A stretch of DNA of 64,000 nucleotides from Metapseudomonas boanensis. Its GTDB lineage: Bacteria; Pseudomonadota; Gammaproteobacteria; Pseudomonadales; Pseudomonadaceae. Position numbers and translations under genes: made by a program. Shown here piece by piece: positions 10,074-21,648 of this stretch (positions are counted from its first letter, which is position 1; each line of letters starts with the position of its first letter). The DNA lies in the NCBI RefSeq assembly GCF_018704125.1, contig NZ_JAGTIS010000015.1:1-64000 (forward strand). Direction: 5' to 3'. Under the pieces are notes generated by a model, which was not told where the DNA came from, did not search any database, and worked only from the letters and a program-made list of their open reading frames with translations.

Positions 10074-12179
10074 TCAGACGCCCGAAGCCTCGGCAGCTTC
10101 TACGTCCTTCATCGACAGCTTGATGCGACCACGGTTGTCGACGTCCAGAACCAGGACTTTGACTTCCTGGCCTTCCTGCAGCACGTCGGTAACCTTGTCG
10201 ATGCGCTTGTCGCTGATTTGCGAGATGTGCACCAGGCCGTCCTTGCCAGGCAGAATGTTGACGAAGGCACCGAAGTCAACGATGCGCTCAACCTTGCCGA
10301 CGTAGACCTTGCCGATCTCAGCTTCCGCGGTGATGGCCAGAACGCGCTGTTTGGCAGCCTCGGCCGCTTCCTTGGTCTCGCCGAAGATCTTCACGCTGCC
10401 ATCGTCTTCGATGTCGATCGAAGCTTTGGTCTCTTCGCAGATGCTGCGAATCGTGGCGCCGCCCTTACCGATGACGTCACGGATCTTGTCCGTGTCGATC
10501 TTCATCGCCAGCATGGTCGGTGCGTTGGCCGACAGCTCGCTGCGGGACTGGGAAATGACCTGGTTCATCTGACCGAGAATGTTCAGGCGCGCTTCAAGCG
10601 CCTGGTTCAGGGCGATTTCCATGATCTCTTCGGTGATGCCATTGATCTTGATGTCCATCTGCAGCGCGGTCACGCCTTTGGCGGTACCGGCTACTTTGAA
10701 GTCCATGTCGCCCAGGTGGTCTTCGTCACCCAGGATGTCGGTCAGGACGGCGAACTTGTCACCTTCCTTCACCAGACCCATGGCGATACCGGCAACCGGA
10801 GCCTTCATCGGCACGCCCGCATCCATCAGCGCCAGGGAAGCACCGCAGACCGAAGCCATGGAGCTGGAACCGTTGGACTCGGTGATTTCGGAAACCACGC
10901 GAATGGTGTAAGGGAACTCGTCACCGGTCGGCAGCATCGCCTGAACGCCACGACGGGCCAGACGGCCGTGGCCGATTTCGCGGCGACCAGCGCTGCCCAT
11001 ACGACCGCACTCACCGACCGAGAAGGGCGGGAAGTTGTAGTGCAGCATGAAGGGGTCCTTGCGCTCGCCTTCCAGGGTGTCCAGCAGCTGCGCGTCACGG
11101 GCGGTACCGAGGGTCGCAACGACCAGGGCCTGGGTTTCGCCACGGGTGAACAGAGCGGAACCATGGGTCTTGTCGAGCACACCGACTTCCACTTTCAGCG
11201 GACGCACGGTGCGGGTGTCACGGCCGTCGATACGCGGCTTGCCGTTGACGATGTTCTCGCGGACGGTGCGGTATTCCAGCAGACCGAATGCGTCCTTGAC
11301 CTCGCCAGTTGGGAACTGACCGTCTTGCTCGCCAGCGAAGCGGGCAATGACCTGGTCACGCAGCTCGTCGAGGCGGTTGTAACGGTCCTGCTTGATGGTG
11401 ATGGTGTAAGCCTGGGAGATGGCTTCGCCGAACTCGGCCTTGATGGCGCTGAGCAGGGCAGTGTTCTCCACTGGAGCGGACCAGTTCCAGGTCGGCTTGC
11501 CAGCTTCGGCAGCGAATTCCTTGACCGCCTTGATCACGGACTGGAATTCCTGATGAGCAAAGAGCACAGCGCCGAGCATCTGGTCTTCGGTCAGTTCCTG
11601 GGCTTCGGATTCCACCATCAGAACCGCGTCTTCGGTACCAGCAACGACCATGTCCAGGCTGGAGGCCTTGAGCTGCTCGTAGTTCGGGTTCAGCAGGTAG
11701 CCGGTCTCTTCGTGGAAGGCCACGCGAGCGGCACCGATCGGGCCACTGAACGGGATGCCGGAGATAGCCAGGGCAGCAGAGGTACCGATCATGGCGGCGA
11801 TGTCCGGATCGGTCTTCTTGTTGGTGGAAAGCACGGTGCAGATGACCTGCACTTCATTCAGGAAGCCTTCCGGAAACAGCGGGCGGATCGGACGGTCGAT
11901 CAGGCGCGAGGTCAGGGTCTCTTTCTCGGAAGGACGGCCTTCACGCTTGAAGAAACCGCCGGGAATGCGGCCGGCCGCGTAAGTTTTTTCCTGGTAGTGG
12001 ACGGACAGCGGGAAGAAGCCCTTGCCCGGGTCGGCCTGCTTGGCGCCAACGACGGTGACCAGCACGGTCACTTCGTCCATGGAGACCAGGACTGCGCCAC
12101 TGGCCTGACGGGCCACACGGCCGGTCTCGAGGGTTACGGTCGATTGACCGAACTGGAACTGTTTGATTACCGGGTTCAC
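10074..12179 (-). CDS. pnp: Polyribonucleotide nucleotidyltransferase (PNPase)
   Basis: PNPase degrades RNA from the 3' end by phosphorolysis and is a core of the RNA degradosome. The 701 residues contain two RNase PH domains, then the KH domain ([18 protein letters not shown], about residue 560) and the S1 domain ([17 protein letters not shown], about residue 630). The GTG at 12179 is chosen because it gives the conserved N-terminus [12 protein letters not shown] behind a gagaagg ribosome site; an in-frame start at 12248 would add 23 unlikely residues. It lies behind rpsO with a hairpin between them, as in other gamma-proteobacteria. Confidence 0.97.
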   Translation of the reverse strand: MNPVIKQFQFGQSTVTLETGRVARQASGAVLVSMDEVTVLVTVVGAKQADPGKGFFPLSVHYQEKTYAAGRIPGGFFKREGRPSEKETLTSRLIDRPIRPLFPEGFLNEVQVICTVLSTNKKTDPDIAAMIGTSAALAISGIPFSGPIGAARVAFHEETGYLLNPNYEQLKASSLDMVVAGTEDAVLMVESEAQELTEDQMLGAVLFAHQEFQSVIKAVKEFAAEAGKPTWNWSAPVENTALLSAIKAEFGEAISQAYTITIKQDRYNRLDELRDQVIARFAGEQDGQFPTGEVKDAFGLLEYRTVRENIVNGKPRIDGRDTRTVRPLKVEVGVLDKTHGSALFTRGETQALVVATLGTARDAQLLDTLEGERKDPFMLHYNFPPFSVGECGRMGSAGRREIGHGRLARRGVQAMLPTGDEFPYTIRVVSEITESNGSSSMASVCGASLALMDAGVPMKAPVAGIAMGLVKEGDKFAVLTDILGDEDHLGDMDFKVAGTAKGVTALQMDIKINGITEEIMEIALNQALEARLNILGQMNQVISQSRSELSANAPTMLAMKIDTDKIRDVIGKGGATIRSICEETKASIDIEDDGSVKIFGETKEAAEAAKQRVLAITAEAEIGKVYVGKVERIVDFGAFVNILPGKDGLVHISQISDKRIDKVTDVLQEGQEVKVLVLDVDNRGRIKLSMKDVEAAEASGV

Positions 12180-12250
12180 GGTGTATTTACCTTCTCTTTG
12201 TTGCCTTGGGGGAAATTGTAGGAATGAGGGGAGTCGGACCCGATTCAATC

Positions 12251-12319
12251 CCTAAAAAAGCATGAAGCTGGAAAGCCGAAAGCTGGAACGATGTCCAGCT
12301 TCCGGCTTCCAGCTTCATG
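12251..12319 (-). terminator. rpsO-pnp intergenic hairpin built from a repeated element
   Basis: Positions 12261-12319 form one long near-palindrome: arms of about 26 bases (catgaagctgg...) around a 6-base loop. On the minus strand the hairpin is followed directly by cttttttaggg, so it has the form of an intrinsic terminator between rpsO and pnp. The arms are made of the GCTGGAAGC-type units also found at 14030 and 31944. It may also serve as a processing site for pnp mRNA. Confidence 0.75.
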
Positions 12320-12333
12320 CTCGTCTGTGTCGC

Positions 12334-12603
12334 TTAACGACGCAGACCCAGACGACCGATCAGGGCGCTGTAACGAGTGGTGTCCTTACCCTTCAGGTAG
12401 TCCAGCAGCTTGCGGCGCTGGTTGACCATGCGGATCAGACCACGACGGGAGTGGTGGTCTTTGCCGTTGGCCTTGAAGTGATCCTGCAGCTTGTTGATGT
12501 TGGCGGTCAGCAGGGCAACCTGCACTTCCGGAGAACCGGTATCGCCTTCAGCTTGCTTGTACTCGTTAACGATCTGGGCTTTTTCTGCAACGCTCAGTGC
12601 CAT
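12334..12603 (-). CDS. rpsO: 30S ribosomal protein S15
   Basis: This 89-residue protein is the standard length for S15, a primary 16S rRNA-binding protein of the small-subunit platform. It matches at [22 protein letters not shown] near the start and at the basic region [22 protein letters not shown], which contacts helix junctions of 16S rRNA. An agaggaag ribosome site lies just upstream of the ATG. It is placed between truB and pnp, the usual order. S15 is known in E. coli to repress its own translation; that is family knowledge, not visible here. Confidence 0.98.
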   Translation of the reverse strand: MALSVAEKAQIVNEYKQAEGDTGSPEVQVALLTANINKLQDHFKANGKDHHSRRGLIRMVNQRRKLLDYLKGKDTTRYSALIGRLGLRR

Positions 12604-12648
12604 GATGGGCTTCCTCTGAGGTAATAGGCCGGGACCTTTGCCCCGTGT

Positions 12649-12689
12649 TTAAAAAAGAGGATTGACCGTGCCTACTAACAGCCATCCTC
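12649..12689 (-). terminator. Possible weak terminator after truB
   Basis: On the minus strand gaggat and atcctc can pair across a long loop and are followed by TTTTTT. The stem is only 6 bp, so at best it reduces transcription into rpsO. It sits in the 93-bp truB-rpsO gap. Confidence 0.45.
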
Positions 12690-12696
12690 GGTTCGG

Positions 12697-13614
12697 TCAT
12701 TCCGACCGAATCAGTCGACGCGGCGCTACGCGCCCATCGTCGCTCACTTCACCGATACCGATGAAGCGACCGGTATGATCCTGCACCCGCATCATGCCGA
12801 ACTTCGGCGCCTCCGGTGCTCGCACCGGCTGACCATGCAACCAGTAATAAGCACTGTGCTCGGTCAGCTGGATCAGCGGCCAGTGTTCAAGGCCACTGTC
12901 GACCGGCAGGAGAAACTGATCCAGCGCCTCGCTACCACCTTCAGCATGAGCCTTTTCCAACGCCTCCAGGCTGATTGCCTGGGCAAGCACAAAGGGGCCG
13001 GCCTGGGTACGCCGCAGTTCTGCGACGTGGGCGCCACACCCCAACACCTGGCCGAGATCCTCGACCAAGGTACGGATATAGGTACCTTTGCTACATGCCA
13101 CAGCAAGACGCGCCTGGCCATTCTCGAAGGCCAGCAAATCCAAGCGCGCAATAGTAACAGAACGCGCCTCGCGCTCCACTACTTCCCCTGCACGAGCCAA
13201 CTTGTAGAGGGGTTGACCGTCCTTCTTCAACGCCGAGTACATCGGGGGTATCTGCTTGATTTCGCCGCGAAAACGCGGAAGCAGCGCCTCGACATCCTCA
13301 CGACCAACGGTCACTTCCCGACGCTCCACAACCTCGCCTTCGGCGTCCCCCGTAGAGGTTTTCACACCTAGTTGAGCCAGGGTTTCGTAGCCTTTGTCGG
13401 CATCCAGAAGGTACTGGGAGAACTTGGTCGCCTCGCCGAAGCAAAGCGGCAGAACGCCGGTCGCCAGTGGGTCGAGGCTTCCCGTGTGCCCGGCCTTCTC
13501 TGCGTTGAGCAACCAGCGGACTTTCTGCAGCGCAGCGTTGGAGCTCATGCCGCGTGGTTTGTCGAGAATCAGCACACCGCTGACGTTACGACGGATACGT
13601 TTCACCTGGGCCAC
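12697..13614 (-). CDS. truB: tRNA pseudouridine(55) synthase
   Basis: TruB makes pseudouridine 55 in the T loop of most tRNAs. The 305 residues include the catalytic motif [11 protein letters not shown] with the nucleophile Asp48, the PRGMSSN motif near residue 20, and a C-terminal PUA-like part. The ATG start is 4 bp after the rbfA stop, showing tight operon coupling with rbfA, infB and nusA. The gene is intact and of typical length. Confidence 0.97.
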   Translation of the reverse strand: MAQVKRIRRNVSGVLILDKPRGMSSNAALQKVRWLLNAEKAGHTGSLDPLATGVLPLCFGEATKFSQYLLDADKGYETLAQLGVKTSTGDAEGEVVERREVTVGREDVEALLPRFRGEIKQIPPMYSALKKDGQPLYKLARAGEVVEREARSVTIARLDLLAFENGQARLAVACSKGTYIRTLVEDLGQVLGCGAHVAELRRTQAGPFVLAQAISLEALEKAHAEGGSEALDQFLLPVDSGLEHWPLIQLTEHSAYYWLHGQPVRAPEAPKFGMMRVQDHTGRFIGIGEVSDDGRVAPRRLIRSE

Positions 13615-13618
13615 GTCG

Positions 13619-14008
13619 TTACTCCTCGGCGTTGCCCGGGTGCTTGCGGTCTTCTGCTACGGCGCGTTCGATCAATGCGGAAAGCTCAGCGCCGCGGCGG
13701 ATGCTGGCATCGTAGTAGAAGTGCAATAGCGGCATGCTGCGCAGCTTCATGGCCTTACCCAGTTGCATGCGCAGGAAACCTGCGGCGTCCTGGAGAATAT
13801 CCAGGTTGGACTTGATCTTCTCAGCATTGTCGTCCTGCCCCATCACGGTGATGAACACCTTGGCGTGGGACAGATCCCGGGTCACTTCGACCGCGGTGAT
13901 GGTGACCAGGCCCAGACGCGGATCCTTGATCTCACGCTGGATCAGCAACGCCAGTTCGCGCTGCATCTGGTCGCCGATGCGTTGGGTACGGCTATATTCT
14001 TTGGCCAT
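13619..14008 (-). CDS. rbfA: Ribosome-binding factor A
   Basis: RbfA is a KH-like 30S maturation factor needed for 16S rRNA 5' end processing, especially in the cold. The 129-residue sequence starts [20 protein letters not shown] and contains the family motifs [26 protein letters not shown] and the C-terminal [16 protein letters not shown]. It lies between infB and truB in the conserved operon. About 100 bp, holding a repeated element, separate it from infB. Confidence 0.97.
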   Translation of the reverse strand: MAKEYSRTQRIGDQMQRELALLIQREIKDPRLGLVTITAVEVTRDLSHAKVFITVMGQDDNAEKIKSNLDILQDAAGFLRMQLGKAMKLRSMPLLHFYYDASIRRGAELSALIERAVAEDRKHPGNAEE

Positions 14009-14029
14009 AAATTCGTTGCACTCATAAAA

Positions 14030-14098
14030 GCGGAAAGCTGGAAGCCCGAAGCTGGAAGCCGCTTATTGCTGCTTCCAACCCCAGGCCCCCAGCTTACG
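14030..14098. repeat. Intergenic GCTGGAAGC-type repeat, infB-rbfA gap
   Basis: The stretch reads as repeated units (aaagctggaagcccgaag, then ctggaagcc) followed, after a short spacer, by gcttccaacc...cccccagctt, a partial reverse complement of the first half. It is the same sequence type as the hairpins at 12261 and 31944, each sitting between two core genes. Confidence 0.65.
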
Positions 14099-14110
14099 GA
14101 TGACTCGCGA

Positions 14111-16663
14111 TCAGAGCGTCCGCGCCACTTGGACCTTCTCGAACACTTCGATCTTGTCACCGACCTTGACGTCGTTGTAGCTCTTCACGCCGATACCGCA
14201 CTCCATGCCGGCACGCACCTCGGACACGTCGTCCTTGAAGCGGCGCAGGGATTCCAGCTCGCCTTCGAAGATCACCACGTCGTCGCGCAGAACACGGATC
14301 GGACGGTTGCGGTGCACCATGCCCTCGAGGACCATGCAGCCGGCGACCGCACCGAACTTCGGCGAACGGAACACATCGCGGACCTCGGCGATACCCAGGA
14401 TGTTCTCTCGGACTTCGCTGCCGAGCATGCCGGAAAGCGCTTTCTTAACGTCTTCGATGATGTCGTAGATGATGTTGTAGTAACGCAGGTCCAGACCTTC
14501 CTGCTCGACAATCTTGCGCGCACCGGCATCGGCACGCACGTTGAAGCCGAACAGCACGGCGTTGGAAGCCAGCGCCAGGTTGGCATCACTCTCGGTGATA
14601 CCGCCCACACCGCCACCGACTACGCGAACTTGGACTTCCTCGTTGCCGAGGTCAGCCAAGGCGCCTTGCAGAGCCTCGAGCGAGCCGCGCACATCGGACT
14701 TGAGCACGATGTTGAGCGTCTTCTTCTCGTCCTGGCCCATGCTTTCGAAAATGTTCTCGAGCTTGGCAGACTGCTGACGAGCCAGTTTGACTTCGCGGAA
14801 CTTGCCTTGACGGAACAGGGCAACTTCGCGAGCTTTCTTCTCGTCCGCAACCACGGTGAGGTCGTCACCGGCATCCGGAGTGCCATCCAGGCCGAGGATC
14901 TCGACTGGAATAGACGGACCAGCTTCTTTCACCGGCTTGCCATTCTCGTCGAGCATGGCGCGAACGCGGCCATAGTTGACGCCGCACAGAACCATGTCGC
15001 CCTGACGCAGGGTACCGTCCTGAACCAGCACAGTAGCAACCGGGCCACGACCCTTGTCCAGGCGGGACTCGACCACCACACCACGACCGGGGGCCGATGG
15101 AGTTGCCTTGAGCTCCAGTACTTCCGCCTGCAGCAGGACAGCTTCCAGGAGCTCGTCAACACCGGTACCGACCTTGGCCGACACAGGGACGAACTGGGTG
15201 TCGCCACCCCACTCTTCCGGAATCACGTCACGGCCGGCCAGATCGTTCTTGATCCGGTCCAGGTCGGCTTCAGGCTTGTCGATCTTGTTCACCGCAACGA
15301 CGATCGGTACGCCGGCCGCTTTCGCATGCTGGACGGCCTCTTCGGTCTGCGGCATCACGCCGTCGTCCGCTGCCACCACAAGGATGACGATGTCGGTAGC
15401 CTTGGCACCGCGAGCACGCATGGCGGTAAACGCCGCGTGGCCGGGGGTGTCCAGGAAGGTCACCATGCCACGGTCGGTTTCGACGTGATATGCACCGATG
15501 TGCTGGGTAATACCACCGGCCTCGCCGCTGGCCACCTTGGTGCGACGGATATAGTCGAGCAGCGAAGTCTTACCGTGGTCGACGTGACCCATTACGGTCA
15601 CGACCGGAGCACGAGTAAGCGCTTCACCTTCGAACTTCAGGGATTCGGCTAATTGCTCTTCCAGAGCGTTCTCGCTGACCAGCTTGACCTTGTGACCGAA
15701 CTCCTCGGCAATCAGCTGGGCAGTTTCTTGATCAAGCACCTGGTTGATGGTCACCGGAGTGCCCATCTTGAACATGAACTTGACGATTTCTGCGCCCTTG
15801 ACCGCCATCTGCGCGGCCAATTCGGCCACGGTGATGGTTTCGCCAATGCTGATGTCGCGCACAATCGGTCCTGTTGGGCTCTGGAACCCATGTTGGTTAC
15901 GCTTCTTCAGCTTCGACTTGCCACCACGACCACCGCCGCGACGACCAAAAGCATCGCTCTCTTCTTCGGTGCTGCGCGGCGCAACGCGGGGAGCCGGAGC
16001 CTTTTCCTTCTCCTTGAGGGAAGGACGATGCTGCGCATGCTTGCGATCGCGGCGCTCATCTTCGTCGCGAGCACGCTCGGGACGACGAGGTTCTTCCTTC
16101 TTGCGCTCGACACCCGCTGCATCCGTTGCAGCACCAGGCGCCACTGTCGATGCAGCTTCAGCGGCGACAGGCGCCGCTACTACGGTCTCAACAGCTGGCT
16201 TAGCCTCCCCAACCGCCGGAGCGTGCGTCGCTTGCTTGGCACGTGCCGCCGCTTCGCGACGGGCTTCTTCCTCAGCACGCTGGCGAGCGGCTTCCTCAGC
16301 CTTCAGGCGAGCGGCCTCCTCAGCTGCACGCTGCTCCTCCAGCTCACGCTGACGCTCCGCCTCGATCTCGTCGGGGCTGCGCTTTACGTAAGTTTTTTTC
16401 TTGCGCACTTCGACACTGATGGTCTTGCTACCGGCAACTCTCAGCGTGGTAGTGGTCTTGCGCTGCAGGGTAATCTTGCGTGGCTCCTCCAGTCGCTCAC
16501 CGTGGCTGCTCTTGAGATGGGCCAGCAGGGCCTGCTTCTCATTATCGGTCACCACCTGCTCGGCGCTGGTGTGCGGCAATCCCGCCTCGCGCATCTGCAG
16601 CAGCAGGCGCTCCACCGGTGTATCGACCACTTGGGCCAGTTCTTTCACCGTGACTTGCGTCAT
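14111..16663 (-). CDS. infB: Translation initiation factor IF-2
   Basis: IF-2 is the GTPase that brings initiator tRNA to the 30S subunit. The 850 residues comprise an IF2_N domain ([24 protein letters not shown]), a long charged Ala/Glu/Arg-rich linker (residues about 100-250), a second IF2_N domain ([19 protein letters not shown]), and the G domain with [23 protein letters not shown] and NKID, then domains II to IV. The length is slightly above the roughly 840 I recall for P. aeruginosa, with the difference probably in the linker. Clustered with nusA and rbfA as usual. Confidence 0.98.
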   Translation of the reverse strand: MTQVTVKELAQVVDTPVERLLLQMREAGLPHTSAEQVVTDNEKQALLAHLKSSHGERLEEPRKITLQRKTTTTLRVAGSKTISVEVRKKKTYVKRSPDEIEAERQRELEEQRAAEEAARLKAEEAARQRAEEEARREAAARAKQATHAPAVGEAKPAVETVVAAPVAAEAASTVAPGAATDAAGVERKKEEPRRPERARDEDERRDRKHAQHRPSLKEKEKAPAPRVAPRSTEEESDAFGRRGGGRGGKSKLKKRNQHGFQSPTGPIVRDISIGETITVAELAAQMAVKGAEIVKFMFKMGTPVTINQVLDQETAQLIAEEFGHKVKLVSENALEEQLAESLKFEGEALTRAPVVTVMGHVDHGKTSLLDYIRRTKVASGEAGGITQHIGAYHVETDRGMVTFLDTPGHAAFTAMRARGAKATDIVILVVAADDGVMPQTEEAVQHAKAAGVPIVVAVNKIDKPEADLDRIKNDLAGRDVIPEEWGGDTQFVPVSAKVGTGVDELLEAVLLQAEVLELKATPSAPGRGVVVESRLDKGRGPVATVLVQDGTLRQGDMVLCGVNYGRVRAMLDENGKPVKEAGPSIPVEILGLDGTPDAGDDLTVVADEKKAREVALFRQGKFREVKLARQQSAKLENIFESMGQDEKKTLNIVLKSDVRGSLEALQGALADLGNEEVQVRVVGGGVGGITESDANLALASNAVLFGFNVRADAGARKIVEQEGLDLRYYNIIYDIIEDVKKALSGMLGSEVRENILGIAEVRDVFRSPKFGAVAGCMVLEGMVHRNRPIRVLRDDVVIFEGELESLRRFKDDVSEVRAGMECGIGVKSYNDVKVGDKIEVFEKVQVARTL

Positions 16664-16689
16664 GCACTTCTCTCCTCAGGCCGCGAAAC

Positions 16690-18171
16690 TCACTCGAACC
16701 AATGGGCTCGGGCGGCCATGATCAGCTTGCCGGCACGCTCTTCATCCATGCCGTCGATGTCGAGCAGATCGTCGATCGACTGCTCGGCCAGATCTTCGCG
16801 GTTAATTACGCCTCGTACGGCGAGTTCTACAGCCAGGTCGTTGTCCATGCCTTCCAGGGAAAGCAGGTCTTCGGCCGGCTGGGCATCCGCCAGCTTTTCT
16901 TCAGTCGCGATCGCCTTGGTCAGCAAGCGGTCCTTGGCACGAGCACGAAGCTCGTTGACGATGTCCTCGTCAAAACCGTCGATGCTGAGCATCTCTTCCA
17001 TCGGAACGTAGGCAATCTCTTCCAGGCTGGTGAAACCTTCCTCGACCAGTACCTGCGCCAATTCCTCGTCGACTTCCAACTCGTCGACGAAGGCGCGCAT
17101 GATGTCGCCGGTTTCGGCCTGTTGTTTGGCCTGGATATCTGCTTCGGTCATTACGTTAAGGGTCCAGCCGGTCAGCTGGCTGGCGAGACGAACATTCTGG
17201 CCACCGCGACCGATAGCCTGGGCCAGATTGTCTTCGGCGACGGCGATGTCCATCGCGTGGGCATCTTCGTCGACAATGATCGCAACCACTTCGGCCGGAG
17301 CCATGGCGTTGATCACGAACTGTGCGGGGTTGTCATCCCAAAGCACGATATCAACGCGCTCACCACCCAGCTCACCGGAAACGGCCTGTACACGGGAACC
17401 ACGCATACCGATGCACGCGCCTTGGGGGTCGATACGCTTGTCCTTGGAGCGCACGGCAATCTTGGCGCGCGAGCCCGGATCACGGGAAGCGGCCATTACT
17501 TCAATCAGTTCTTCAGCGATTTCCGGCACTTCGATGCGGAACAGCTCGATCAGCATCTGCGGAGCAGTGCGGGAAAGGATCAGCTGAGGGCCACGGTTTT
17601 CGGTGCGGATTTCTTTGAGCAATGCACGCACACGGGCGCCAACCCGAAAAGTTTCGCGCGGAATGATGTCCTCGCGGGCCAACAGTGCCTCGGCATTGTT
17701 GCCCAGGTCGACGATCACGTTGTCGCGGGTAACCTTCTTCACGGTACCGGAGATGATGTCGCCCAGCTTTTCACGGTAGGCTTCAACCACCTGAGCGCGC
17801 TCGGCCTCGCGGACCTTTTGCACGATGACTTGCTTAGCAGTCTGTGCGGCAATGCGGCCGAACTCGATGGAATCGATCTTTTCCTCAACCACTTCACCGA
17901 TCTTGGCACCAGGCTCTTTCTCCTGGGCCTGCTCGGCGGTCAACTCAGCCGCCGGATTCTCCAGCTCTGCCTCATCGACGACAGTCCAGCGACGGAATGT
18001 GTCGTAGTTGCCACTTTGACGATTAATCGCCACACGCAGGTCGACTTCATCTTCGTAACGCTTCTTTGTGGCGGTGGCCAGGGCAAGCTCCAACGCCTCG
18101 AAAATTACGCCAGCCGGTACGCCCTTTTCGTTGGACACCGACTCAACAACCAGCAGTACTTCTTTGCTCAT
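16690..18171 (-). CDS. nusA: Transcription termination/antitermination factor NusA
   Basis: NusA binds RNA polymerase and modulates pausing, termination and antitermination. The 493 residues begin [17 protein letters not shown], followed by the S1 domain ([19 protein letters not shown]), two KH domains ([19 protein letters not shown] and [17 protein letters not shown]) and two C-terminal acidic helix-hairpin repeats. ATG 18171 is chosen over an upstream in-frame start because it gives the conserved N-terminus. It sits between rimP and infB. Confidence 0.98.
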   Translation of the reverse strand: MSKEVLLVVESVSNEKGVPAGVIFEALELALATATKKRYEDEVDLRVAINRQSGNYDTFRRWTVVDEAELENPAAELTAEQAQEKEPGAKIGEVVEEKIDSIEFGRIAAQTAKQVIVQKVREAERAQVVEAYREKLGDIISGTVKKVTRDNVIVDLGNNAEALLAREDIIPRETFRVGARVRALLKEIRTENRGPQLILSRTAPQMLIELFRIEVPEIAEELIEVMAASRDPGSRAKIAVRSKDKRIDPQGACIGMRGSRVQAVSGELGGERVDIVLWDDNPAQFVINAMAPAEVVAIIVDEDAHAMDIAVAEDNLAQAIGRGGQNVRLASQLTGWTLNVMTEADIQAKQQAETGDIMRAFVDELEVDEELAQVLVEEGFTSLEEIAYVPMEEMLSIDGFDEDIVNELRARAKDRLLTKAIATEEKLADAQPAEDLLSLEGMDNDLAVELAVRGVINREDLAEQSIDDLLDIDGMDEERAGKLIMAARAHWFE

Positions 18172-18218
18172 CGTACGCCTCGCCTTTCGCAATCCATTGG
18201 ACCCGCGGGATCCGCGTC

Positions 18219-18677
18219 TCAGTCAAAACGGGGAATGATGTTGGCCTTATCGATCGAGTCGATCGGCAACAGGTATTCGTGATCGTCCACAAGAACCACC
18301 ACATCCTGATCCTCCACCCCGCGGAGGAGGCCCTGAAAATTGCGTCGCCCCTCATAGGGGGAGCGCAGTTTGATCTTCACCAACTCACCGGCGTGGGCCG
18401 CAAACTGCTCAATTGTAAACAGCGGACGATCCATGCCGGGCGAAGAAACTTCGAGGGTGTACTCACTGCTGATCGGGTCCTCGACGTCGAGAACGCCGCT
18501 AATCTGACGGCTGACCTTTTCGCAATCTTCGACAAGGATGCCGTTCTCGTGATCGATGTAGATCCGCAGCAATGAATGCCGACCTTGGGACAGGAACTCG
18601 ATACCCCAGCACTGATATCCGAGCGCTTCGACTACCGGGGCCAACAAGGCCTGCAACTGTTCTAGCTTGCTCGACAC
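18219..18677 (-). CDS. rimP: Ribosome maturation factor RimP
   Basis: RimP assists 30S subunit assembly. The 152 residues contain the family's N-terminal alpha/beta domain ([23 protein letters not shown]), the motif [24 protein letters not shown], and [12 protein letters not shown], with an SH3-like C-terminal half. It is the first gene of the rimP-nusA-infB-rbfA-truB run and directly follows tRNA-fMet on the same strand, as in many gamma-proteobacteria. The length is normal. Confidence 0.96.
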   Translation of the reverse strand: MSSKLEQLQALLAPVVEALGYQCWGIEFLSQGRHSLLRIYIDHENGILVEDCEKVSRQISGVLDVEDPISSEYTLEVSSPGMDRPLFTIEQFAAHAGELVKIKLRSPYEGRRNFQGLLRGVEDQDVVVLVDDHEYLLPIDSIDKANIIPRFD

Positions 18678-18773
18678 CTGATTGCCTCTCGCATGCTGTG
18701 CAAATAAAAAATGGGCGAAACGCCCATCCCTACTAAACTCCCTGATCGAAGACCGGGGTCGACTGTCCAGCTA

Positions 18774-18798
18774 GCAAAAAGCCCCTAAAAAGGGGCTT
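18774..18798 (-). terminator. Terminator after tRNA-fMet
   Basis: On the minus strand aagcccct and aggggctt form an 8-bp stem with a four-base loop, followed by a T-rich run. It lies 9 bp after the tRNA 3' end and separates the tRNA from the rimP operon. Confidence 0.85.
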
Positions 18799-18807
18799 AG
18801 CGACTAC

Positions 18808-18884
<77 letters not shown>

Positions 18885-18949
18885 TCAAAGCTGGTGCGAG
18901 ATTATACGGCCACGACCTAAGGCGGTCAACCGCACATCCCGCTAACTAG

Positions 18950-18974
18950 AAAGAAAGCCCGCATCACTGCGGGC
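18950..18974 (-). terminator. Terminator after tRNA-Leu
   Basis: On the minus strand gcccgca and tgcgggc form a perfect 7-bp stem with a four-base loop, followed by tttcttt. It ends the secG/tRNA-Leu transcript. Confidence 0.85.
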
Positions 18975-18985
18975 GCTCTTGTATA

Positions 18986-19071
18986 TGGTACCGAGGAGGG
19001 GACTCGAACCCCTACAGCCTATGGCCACTACCACCTCAAGGTAGCGTGTCTACCAATTCCACCACCTCGGC
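18986..19071 (-). tRNA. tRNA-Leu, anticodon GAG
   Basis: An 86-base type II tRNA from GCCGAGG to an encoded CCA. The anticodon stem CTACC/GGTAG encloses the loop TTGAGGT, giving GAG. A long variable arm and the GGTTCGAGTCC T-arm are present. It begins 11 bp after the secG stop codon on the same strand, so it is probably cut from the secG transcript. Confidence 0.95.
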
Positions 19072-19082
19072 AAAAACTTGCC

Positions 19083-19466
19083 TTACTTCTGCTCTGGAGC
19101 CTGAGGCACTTCCGCCGCACCACCTGCCGGCTTTTGCTCTTCGAGCACCGGCACATCACTTGCCGCCGGCTTGCTTGGCTGAACCTCGAGAACTGCCGGA
19201 TCCGGCAGACCAACGTTGCTCAGCGCATCAGCCTTTTCTTTAGCGAAGAACGCTAAGCCCAGACTGGTTATGAAAAAAACCGCGGCGAGTATACCAGTAA
19301 CTCGACTCAAAAAGGTAGCAGAACCTTGGCTTCCGAAAACAGTCCCCGAAGCGCCAGCACCAAAAGAAGCACCAGCATCTGCACCCTTACCCTGCTGGAT
19401 CAGCACCAGGCCAACAACACCCAAAGCAACCAGCAAGTGCACAACAATAACGACAGTTTCCAGCAT
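19083..19466 (-). CDS. secG: Preprotein translocase subunit SecG
   Basis: SecG is the small accessory subunit of the SecYEG channel in the inner membrane. The 127 residues begin [38 protein letters not shown], which is the family signature, then [15 protein letters not shown] and a second membrane segment ([13 protein letters not shown]), ending in a low-complexity Pro/Glu/Lys-rich tail typical of Pseudomonas SecG. The start at 19466 is preferred because upstream in-frame codons add a non-conserved extension overlapping tpiA. It follows tpiA by 4 bp. Confidence 0.95.
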   Translation of the reverse strand: MLETVVIVVHLLVALGVVGLVLIQQGKGADAGASFGAGASGTVFGSQGSATFLSRVTGILAAVFFITSLGLAFFAKEKADALSNVGLPDPAVLEVQPSKPAASDVPVLEEQKPAGGAAEVPQAPEQK

Positions 19467-19470
19467 CTCG

Positions 19471-20226
19471 TCAGCTTCCTGCGGCACGACAAATCGCGCC
19501 GAACTCATCCGCATTCAGGGAGGCACCACCAACGAGCCCCCCATCAATATCCGGCATGCCGAACAGGTCAGCCGCGCTGGCCGCCTTCACACTGCCGCCA
19601 TACAAAATCCGCACACCACGAGCGATCTCTGCACTCTCCGCCGCCAACTGCGCACGAATGGCAGCATGAACCTCTTGCGCCTGCGCCGGTTCAGCCGTCA
19701 GACCAGTGCCTATCGCCCATACAGGCTCATAAGCCACCACCGCCTGCGAGAACGCGCCCACTCCAAGCTCTTCAATCACACTACCCAGCTGACGCCCAAC
19801 AACCTCAAGCGTCTTGCCAGCTTCGCGCTCCGCCAGAGTCTCACCGACACAGAGCACCGGAACCAGACCACACGACTGAGCCGCTGCAAACTTGCGACTC
19901 ACAACCTCATCGCTCTCACCAAGAACCTGACGACGCTCCGAGTGACCAACAAGCACAAGACTGCACCCAACGTCTGCCAACTGACTTGCCGCAACTTCAC
20001 CGGTCAGGGCTCCCTGAGCCGGCTCTACCGCACAATTCTGCGCACCAATGGCAATCGACTTGCCATCCAGGCCTTGAACAACCTGATCAATGAACAGACA
20101 GGGCGGCATTACCGCGACTTCAACACCAGCCGGCAGCACCAATTGGCGCAAGCCCTTGATCAGCTCTGCGACGCTGGCGCGGGTACCGTGCATTTTCCAG
20201 TTACCGGCTACCAGAGGGCGGCGCAT
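19471..20226 (-). CDS. tpiA: Triose-phosphate isomerase
   Basis: This glycolytic enzyme interconverts dihydroxyacetone phosphate and glyceraldehyde 3-phosphate. The 251 residues include GNWKMHG with the substrate-binding Asn-Lys, the electrophilic His in LVGHSERR, the catalytic Glu in [12 protein letters not shown], and the phosphate-binding ILYGGSVK. Length is standard. It sits between glmM and secG, the usual Pseudomonas order, and is tightly spaced to secG. Confidence 0.98.
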   Translation of the reverse strand: MRRPLVAGNWKMHGTRASVAELIKGLRQLVLPAGVEVAVMPPCLFIDQVVQGLDGKSIAIGAQNCAVEPAQGALTGEVAASQLADVGCSLVLVGHSERRQVLGESDEVVSRKFAAAQSCGLVPVLCVGETLAEREAGKTLEVVGRQLGSVIEELGVGAFSQAVVAYEPVWAIGTGLTAEPAQAQEVHAAIRAQLAAESAEIARGVRILYGGSVKAASAADLFGMPDIDGGLVGGASLNADEFGAICRAAGS

Positions 20227-20291
20227 GCTTAACCTCGTCGATCAAAGTGGGCGCAGATGTTACCCAAGACTTTTCAAACAAGCAAGCCAAA

Positions 20292-21629
20292 TCAAGCACA
20301 TACCTCTTTAACCACTTTAGCGAGCTCCTCGGCATAAGAACGAACCTGCGTCTCGTCCTCACCTTCGACCATTACCCGCACCAATGGCTCAGTACCGGAC
20401 TTGCGCAACAGCACTCGCCCCTTGCCACCCATGCGCTGGGTAACTTGCTCACAGGCCTCCTTGACTGCCGGATGCTCGACCGGGTCCTGACCACCAGCAA
20501 AACGGACATTTACCAGGACCTGCGGACACATGCGCATGGCCTGCCGGGCCTGCGCCAGACTCTCCCCGCCTCGCTGCAGCGCCAGTAGCACTTGCAGCGC
20601 AGAAATAATGGCATCTCCCGTGGTAGTGAGATGACCGCACACGATGTGGCCGGAGTTCTCGCCACCAATTGCCCAGTCGCGAGTCTGCAACTCACTCATT
20701 ACGTAGCGGTCACCGACCTTGGCGCGAACGAAGGGGATATCCAGTTCTTTCAATGCCAATTCAAGACCCAGGTTACTCATCAGCGTGCCGACCACACCAC
20801 CCTGCAACTTGCCGCGACGAAGCAGATCGCGGGCAATCAGGAACAGCAACTCGTCACCATCGACCACTGCCCCCGCGTGATCGACCATCAGCACTCGGTC
20901 ACCGTCACCATCAAATGCGATCCCCAAGTCCGCCTTCTGAGCCACCACTGCCTCCTGCAGGCTCGCCATATGCGTCGAGCCGCAGTTTTCATTGATGTTC
21001 AGTCCATTCGGCTGAGCGGCCAGCACAGTCACATGCGCTCCGAGTTCACGAAAGACGCTAGGGGCAACCTTGTAGGTAGCACCATGAGCACAGTCGATGA
21101 CCAGTTTCAGGCCACCGAAATCGGTACTCATGGGGACGCTGCTCTTGCAGAACTCGATGTATCGCCCTGCCGCGTCGTTGATACGCGAAACCTTGCCCAA
21201 TTGCTCCGAGCTCACAACCTCCATGGGCTGATCCAGGAGCGATTCGATCATCAGCTCCAGCTCATCCGAGAGTTTGGTTCCCTTTCCGGAAAAGAACTTG
21301 ATGCCGTTGTCTTCGTGCGGGTTATGAGAAGCACTGATCACGATGCCGGCATCGGCTAGGAAGGTGCGAGTCAGATAGGCAATCGCCGGGGTAGGCATCG
21401 GCCCGAGCAACATGACATCGGCGCCGGCTGCCGACAGACCCGCCTCCAGGGCCGATTCGAACATGTACCCGGAAATACGCGTGTCCTTACCGATCAGGAT
21501 GCGACACTTGCCCTGCTTGCGAAACGCCATGCCGGCTGCCCAGCCGAGCTTGAGCATGAAGTCCGGAGTAATCGGGAATTGACCAACATGCCCACGAATA
21601 CCGTCGGTGCCAAAATACTTTCTGCTCAT
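20292..21629 (-). CDS. glmM: Phosphoglucosamine mutase
   Basis: GlmM converts glucosamine-6-phosphate to glucosamine-1-phosphate for peptidoglycan and lipopolysaccharide precursors. The 445 residues start with [12 protein letters not shown], carry the phosphoserine loop [17 protein letters not shown] (about Ser102), the metal-binding [13 protein letters not shown], and the phosphate-binding [15 protein letters not shown] near the end. All key motifs are intact. It lies 19 bp after folP. Confidence 0.98.
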   Translation of the reverse strand: MSRKYFGTDGIRGHVGQFPITPDFMLKLGWAAGMAFRKQGKCRILIGKDTRISGYMFESALEAGLSAAGADVMLLGPMPTPAIAYLTRTFLADAGIVISASHNPHEDNGIKFFSGKGTKLSDELELMIESLLDQPMEVVSSEQLGKVSRINDAAGRYIEFCKSSVPMSTDFGGLKLVIDCAHGATYKVAPSVFRELGAHVTVLAAQPNGLNINENCGSTHMASLQEAVVAQKADLGIAFDGDGDRVLMVDHAGAVVDGDELLFLIARDLLRRGKLQGGVVGTLMSNLGLELALKELDIPFVRAKVGDRYVMSELQTRDWAIGGENSGHIVCGHLTTTGDAIISALQVLLALQRGGESLAQARQAMRMCPQVLVNVRFAGGQDPVEHPAVKEACEQVTQRMGGKGRVLLRKSGTEPLVRVMVEGEDETQVRSYAEELAKVVKEVCA

Positions 21630-21648
21630 GAAAATGCTCCGTCTTTTC

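Noticed and set aside
9939-12221. A 760-codon open frame on the plus strand opposite pnp, and similar long frames opposite infB, nusA, ftsH, carB, dnaK and carA
   Set aside because: They mirror highly conserved genes on the other strand; high-GC coding sequence produces long antisense frames. None has a recognisable domain, signal or ribosome site.
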